Part shown: positions 18,517 to 21,125 of the stretch, piece by piece
Layout of the letters: every line of letters begins with the position of its first letter
Numbering within the stretch: position 1 is the stretch's first letter
Assembly (NCBI GenBank): GCA_013115135.1
Contig: JABANP010000710.1
Span: 1 to 21,125, forward strand
From: Perkinsus olseni
Lineage: Eukaryota > Perkinsozoa > Perkinsida > Perkinsidae
DNA length: 21,125 nt
Reading direction: 5' to 3'
Position numbers and translations under genes: made by a program
The notes under the pieces: model-generated
Databases searched by the model: none
Seen by the model: only the letters and a program-made list of their open reading frames with translations
Told to the model about the DNA's origin: nothing

Positions 18517-19857
18517 GTGAAGGGGGAAGACTTCAACCCTAGTCCTCGTACCATCGACCGCATAAGTAGCTGGCGCGACTGTGCTGGGCGTGGCCCTCCC
18601 TCTGCGAGCGGTGATCCTCGCAAGGCATATAGCAGGACCACACAGTTGATGCTAGCCTTATGCCACCTAGCGGCCAGCGCTGCTCTATTTATCACTAAAA
18701 AAGCGGGGTCACCGGGGTACGTCGACCCACTGACTCCAGACTCGTACATTTATGGGGAGGGCCTTATGGACGCTTGGGATTTCGCTACCTTCTTTCCTGA
18801 CGTGACCTCTGGTTCCGAATCCCTTCTCCTCGTCATGTCAAGATTCATACTACGTATGAGTGTGATCATGGAGCAAGACTTGGACAAGCTGATCGACGCT
18901 ATCAAATTCCGCCTCTTCGTCCTCTTCCGTCACGGAAGGAATGACGACCTCTCGCGGTGTTTGGTTTCGTGGGTGTATGGAGACCTCGGCCCATACAGTG
19001 ATGTGGATGACACTCTGGCTCGTGTCTTTCCCAGCGTAGCCCAGGGCGGAACAAGTTCCTCGCGACATCGACGATTGACCCTGAGCTTTAGTGGGCTACA
19101 ATACGTAACAGATTATTTGGTTAGTACGTTACGTGTTAACAGCTCAACTTGGTTGTCCGACAGTAAGACTGGCTACTGGCAGTCAGTCGATAACTCAACA
19201 TGGTCGGAGATATTCGGTCTCATATTCGAGAGCTCACCGCCAAGAGGAGCCCAGGGCGGCCGATTTTCTATGCGCGAGGACACCTTCCGTGCCATAAAGA
19301 ATCACGAGAAACGTGGAGATGTGATGGAGTGCCTCTGCAGTTACGTGCTGTTGGAGATAAACGACCCGGTATCTACCATTATGATACTACTCGTTACTAT
19401 TCATGCCATAGACGGTGGTTCACGTGTCAGAGGCATTGCTGAGCACTTCGCCGCTGTGGCAAGAGACCAGGCTGTGCTCCGTTCCTTGTACGATCCTGCA
19501 ACGTCCAAGGGCTATAAAACGGCCCGTACATACTGGCGGAATTATCTCGAAACCGTGGCGCGGCTGATAGATATGGGGTACATGACCGAGCACAGGAGTT
19601 TCTTCCTGCGCTTATTCAATAGGGCATTCACCAGTCAAGATCAGCCTCTCGGTCCAAGAAGTGTCTTGACTATATCGGCGGGGAATCCTCGACGCCGTGC
19701 TCGGAAATCCGGCAAGCGCTATGGAGGACGGAGGAGAGAAAAGAAAGGTCACGCGAAAAAGGTGGATGATGAAGATACCAAGGTAGTTGTTCTGCTTTGT
19801 CGGATAATCCGACTCGCATTTAATCAACTGTTTGATTTTGTGTCAGGTCCTCGGTAA
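18517..19857 (+). CDS. Unrecognised 446-codon ORF of the insertion
   Basis: A long open frame preceded by an in-frame stop at 18496-18498. It has no ATG at its 5' end: the first in-frame ATG is at 18649 (MLALCHLAAS), giving about 402 residues. A spliced start is possible: ATG at 18142, donor GTGAGA at 18214, acceptor TTTAAG ending at 18510, all in phase. Visible features: a hydrophobic stretch near residue 45-60; a mixed alpha-helical middle; a KTARTYWRNYLETVARLI block that resembles a helical DNA-binding segment only superficially; a strongly basic tail (RRRARKSGKRYGGRRREKK) like a nuclear or nucleic-acid-binding tail; and a hydrophobic last 20 residues. I recognise no family and no recombinase catalytic set. 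Its place beside the transposase suggests an accessory protein of the element. Confidence 0.7.
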   Translation: MKGEDFNPSPRTIDRISSWRDCAGRGPPSASGDPRKAYSRTTQLMLALCHLAASAALFITKKAGSPGYVDPLTPDSYIYGEGLMDAWDFATFFPDVTSGSESLLLVMSRFILRMSVIMEQDLDKLIDAIKFRLFVLFRHGRNDDLSRCLVSWVYGDLGPYSDVDDTLARVFPSVAQGGTSSSRHRRLTLSFSGLQYVTDYLVSTLRVNSSTWLSDSKTGYWQSVDNSTWSEIFGLIFESSPPRGAQGGRFSMREDTFRAIKNHEKRGDVMECLCSYVLLEINDPVSTIMILLVTIHAIDGGSRVRGIAEHFAAVARDQAVLRSLYDPATSKGYKTARTYWRNYLETVARLIDMGYMTEHRSFFLRLFNRAFTSQDQPLGPRSVLTISAGNPRRRARKSGKRYGGRRREKKGHAKKVDDEDTKVVVLLCRIIRLAFNQLFDFVSGPR

Positions 19858-20030
19858 TCGTCTTCACTAGTGATGACCGGAAGAGTTACAACCAATTTTG
19901 GTAGCCAGCTGAATGCTCTCATCACACTCGGTCTTCGACAGCTGCAGTAGATGTGGTAATCACTTCATCATATTTCCCACTATCTGTTCTCACTGAAGCC
20001 TTTTCAGCCGAGATCCCATTCCGTGTCAGT

Positions 20031-20063
20031 CGCGAGCAGCCCTTAGGGGCATGACTCAACTGG
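20031..20063 (+). repeat. Element motif copy 5
   Basis: CGCGAGCAGCCC, a 5-nt spacer, then GGCATGACTCAACTGG. Same orientation as the copies on the left side. Confidence 0.7.
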
Positions 20064-21040
20064 GAAACCGGTGCGGCCAGACACGGAGGTCGGGAACTCG
20101 GTCAGAGGCCTGGTGACGAACAGTTGATTGTTAGTGTACACTTTATATGGCTAGTGCTCTATGTTTGTCAATCAAAGAATCACCAATTTCGCACTTCGAA
20201 CGCCCAACAACCGTCCGTTCATATCCACATAATGCTACTACTCTGAGTGGTTCACAGAAGGATATCAATCAGGACGCTATCCAAGTCTGACGTCTTAATC
20301 TACTAATTGTCAAACCCGTATTAACCGATGTAAACCACCATATAACGTCCATGTGAAACCACCCTCGAGAACAGATTATCAAGGATACTACCGTGATATC
20401 CCGGATAATCCTCGAACCATACTGATAATAGTATTACGCGGACGTCAGGCGACATGTCATATGTGTAGTACAACCAATCATAGTATGAGCCTCACACAGT
20501 CGATTATGGGATCATCATCATCGATTATGGGTTAATGAGACCAATTTAATCCCCAAGGATATCACGAGCATTGGTGAAATTCTCAGTGAGAACTTCTCAC
20601 AATGTGAGTCACAAATATAACGACCCATCACCGTTGTCCACTGTCCGATAACGACTTGTTACGGGTATGTCACAGCTAGCCTCAAGGTTCAGGTCTTTAC
20701 CCCACAGTCAATGACTGAAGAATCCCGCCGCCTTTAATTACAATTAATGATTGGCAATCATGAATTGACAACACAAATGGCTCACACAGCCGCAGAACAG
20801 TGGCCAACCTTTCAATTGAGAAATGAAATAGGACCCACAGTATAGCGCACACAGCGACTCAATTAGCCCTAGTAGGCTAGAAGTCGTAATGGGTTACGGC
20901 TAAGTCTCTCCGACCGGGTTCCTCAACCAGGTAATGAACCGGCAATCCGAAACTTAGCCTTGCTGAATTTCCCCCCGACAATCACAGACGGGCATCCAGG
21001 AGAAATTCTATTTCCCCCCTTTAGCCCCCCACAGCGTAAA

Positions 21041-21088
21041 CCGGATTATTAACGGATTAACGGATTATTTAGCCGAGGGCTAAATAAT
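21041..21088. repeat. Right-end GGATTA iterations and hairpin
   Basis: CCGGATTATT, AACGGATTAA and CGGATTATTT follow one another (21041-21070) and lead into an 11-bp perfect stem, ATTATTTAGCC/GGCTAAATAAT, around a GAG loop (21064-21088). This is 5 bp from the right boundary of the insertion. Confidence 0.85.
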
Positions 21089-21093
21089 GAGCC

Positions 21094-21125
21094 ACTAACG
21101 CCTGAAGCTAGCGCCTTAGACCACT
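21094..21125 (-). pseudogene. Severed part of the tRNA-Leu(CAG) gene, cut by window edge
   Basis: From 21094 the sequence matches the array tRNA-Leu from the 3' side of the anticodon stem through the anticodon (CAG) into the D-arm, with one change (ACTAACG for ACTAGCG). The variable arm, T-arm and 3' acceptor strand are absent; they lie at 11927-11965 across the insertion. The array very likely continues to the right. Confidence 0.85.

Larger units (their letters stand above)
11972..21093 (+). mobile_element. Candidate Dada-like DNA transposon inserted in tRNA-Leu
   Basis: The tRNA-Leu gene of unit 5 is split at its anticodon arm. The T-arm half lies at 11927-11965; sequence matching the anticodon arm and D-arm half (CCTGAAGCTAGCGCCTTAG) resumes at 21094 and runs off the window. 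Between them are 9.1 kb with a DDE transposase gene, a second ORF and subterminal-type repeated motifs. From the literature, Dada-superfamily elements are DDE transposons that insert into tRNA and snRNA genes with 6-7 bp duplications. The family name here is inference from transposase type plus target. I found no clear terminal inverted repeats. The left end carries a tRNA-Leu imitation and a strong hairpin; the right end carries an AT-rich hairpin. Confidence 0.72.
19858..21093. other. Right non-coding part of the insertion
   Basis: No gene seen; only short ORFs, frequent stops and AT-rich stretches. It holds motif copy 5 and a 10-bp direct repeat (CGATTATGGG at about 20502 and 20522). The last 55 bp contain the iterated GGATTA block and a hairpin. 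Confidence 0.55.

Noticed and set aside
18517..19857. Possible tyrosine recombinase as integrase for the tRNA-targeted insertion.
   Set aside because: The KTARTYW block looks faintly like a core-binding helix, but no R...HxxR...Y catalytic set is visible. The DDE transposase already explains mobility.

Overview
The window looks like nuclear DNA of a eukaryotic microbe. One gene is split into at least 16 short exons, the tRNA genes are eukaryotic in form, and DNA transposons sit inside multicopy RNA genes. The axonemal gene DAW1/ODA16 implies a flagellated cell. The Cys-rich secreted protein resembles hypothetical proteins I associate with Perkinsus-type alveolates. That placement is inference (about 0.5-0.6), not something the sequence proves.

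Layout. (1) About 1-3576, plus strand: a DAW1/ODA16-type WD40 gene with exons of about 45-130 nt; one intron is GC-AG. (2) 3577-6448: mostly silent DNA with a tRNA-Arg(UCG) gene and two decayed relatives of the downstream tRNA array. (3) 6449-7627, minus strand: an intronless secreted protein with a mucin-like 9-residue repeat and two six-cysteine C-terminal modules. (4) 7833-8833: a 1.0-kb element with perfect 31-bp terminal inverted repeats. (5) 9115-11961: a tandem array of five units, each with tRNA-His(GUG) on plus and tRNA-Leu(CAG) on minus, facing each other across about 50 bp. (6) 11972-21093: a 9.1-kb insertion inside the tRNA-Leu gene of the fifth unit. The other part of that gene reappears at the right edge of the window.

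The insertion carries a DDE transposase of the DUF6729-containing type and a second, unrecognised 446-codon ORF. Integration into a tRNA gene is the published habit of Dada-superfamily transposons, so I read it as a Dada-like element in an alveolate-like genome. Its left end carries a diverged imitation of the 5' half of tRNA-Leu, so the left junction is a chimeric tRNA-Leu with both A and B boxes and an AAG anticodon. Five same-orientation copies of a CGCGAGCAGCTC-type motif lie around and between its genes.

The transposase gene is damaged. It changes frame twice, at a C5 and a T5 run. A 990-bp hAT-type non-autonomous element with an exact 8-bp duplication has inserted near its 3' end. The history is therefore nested: tRNA array, then Dada-like element in a tRNA-Leu, then hAT element in the Dada-like transposase.
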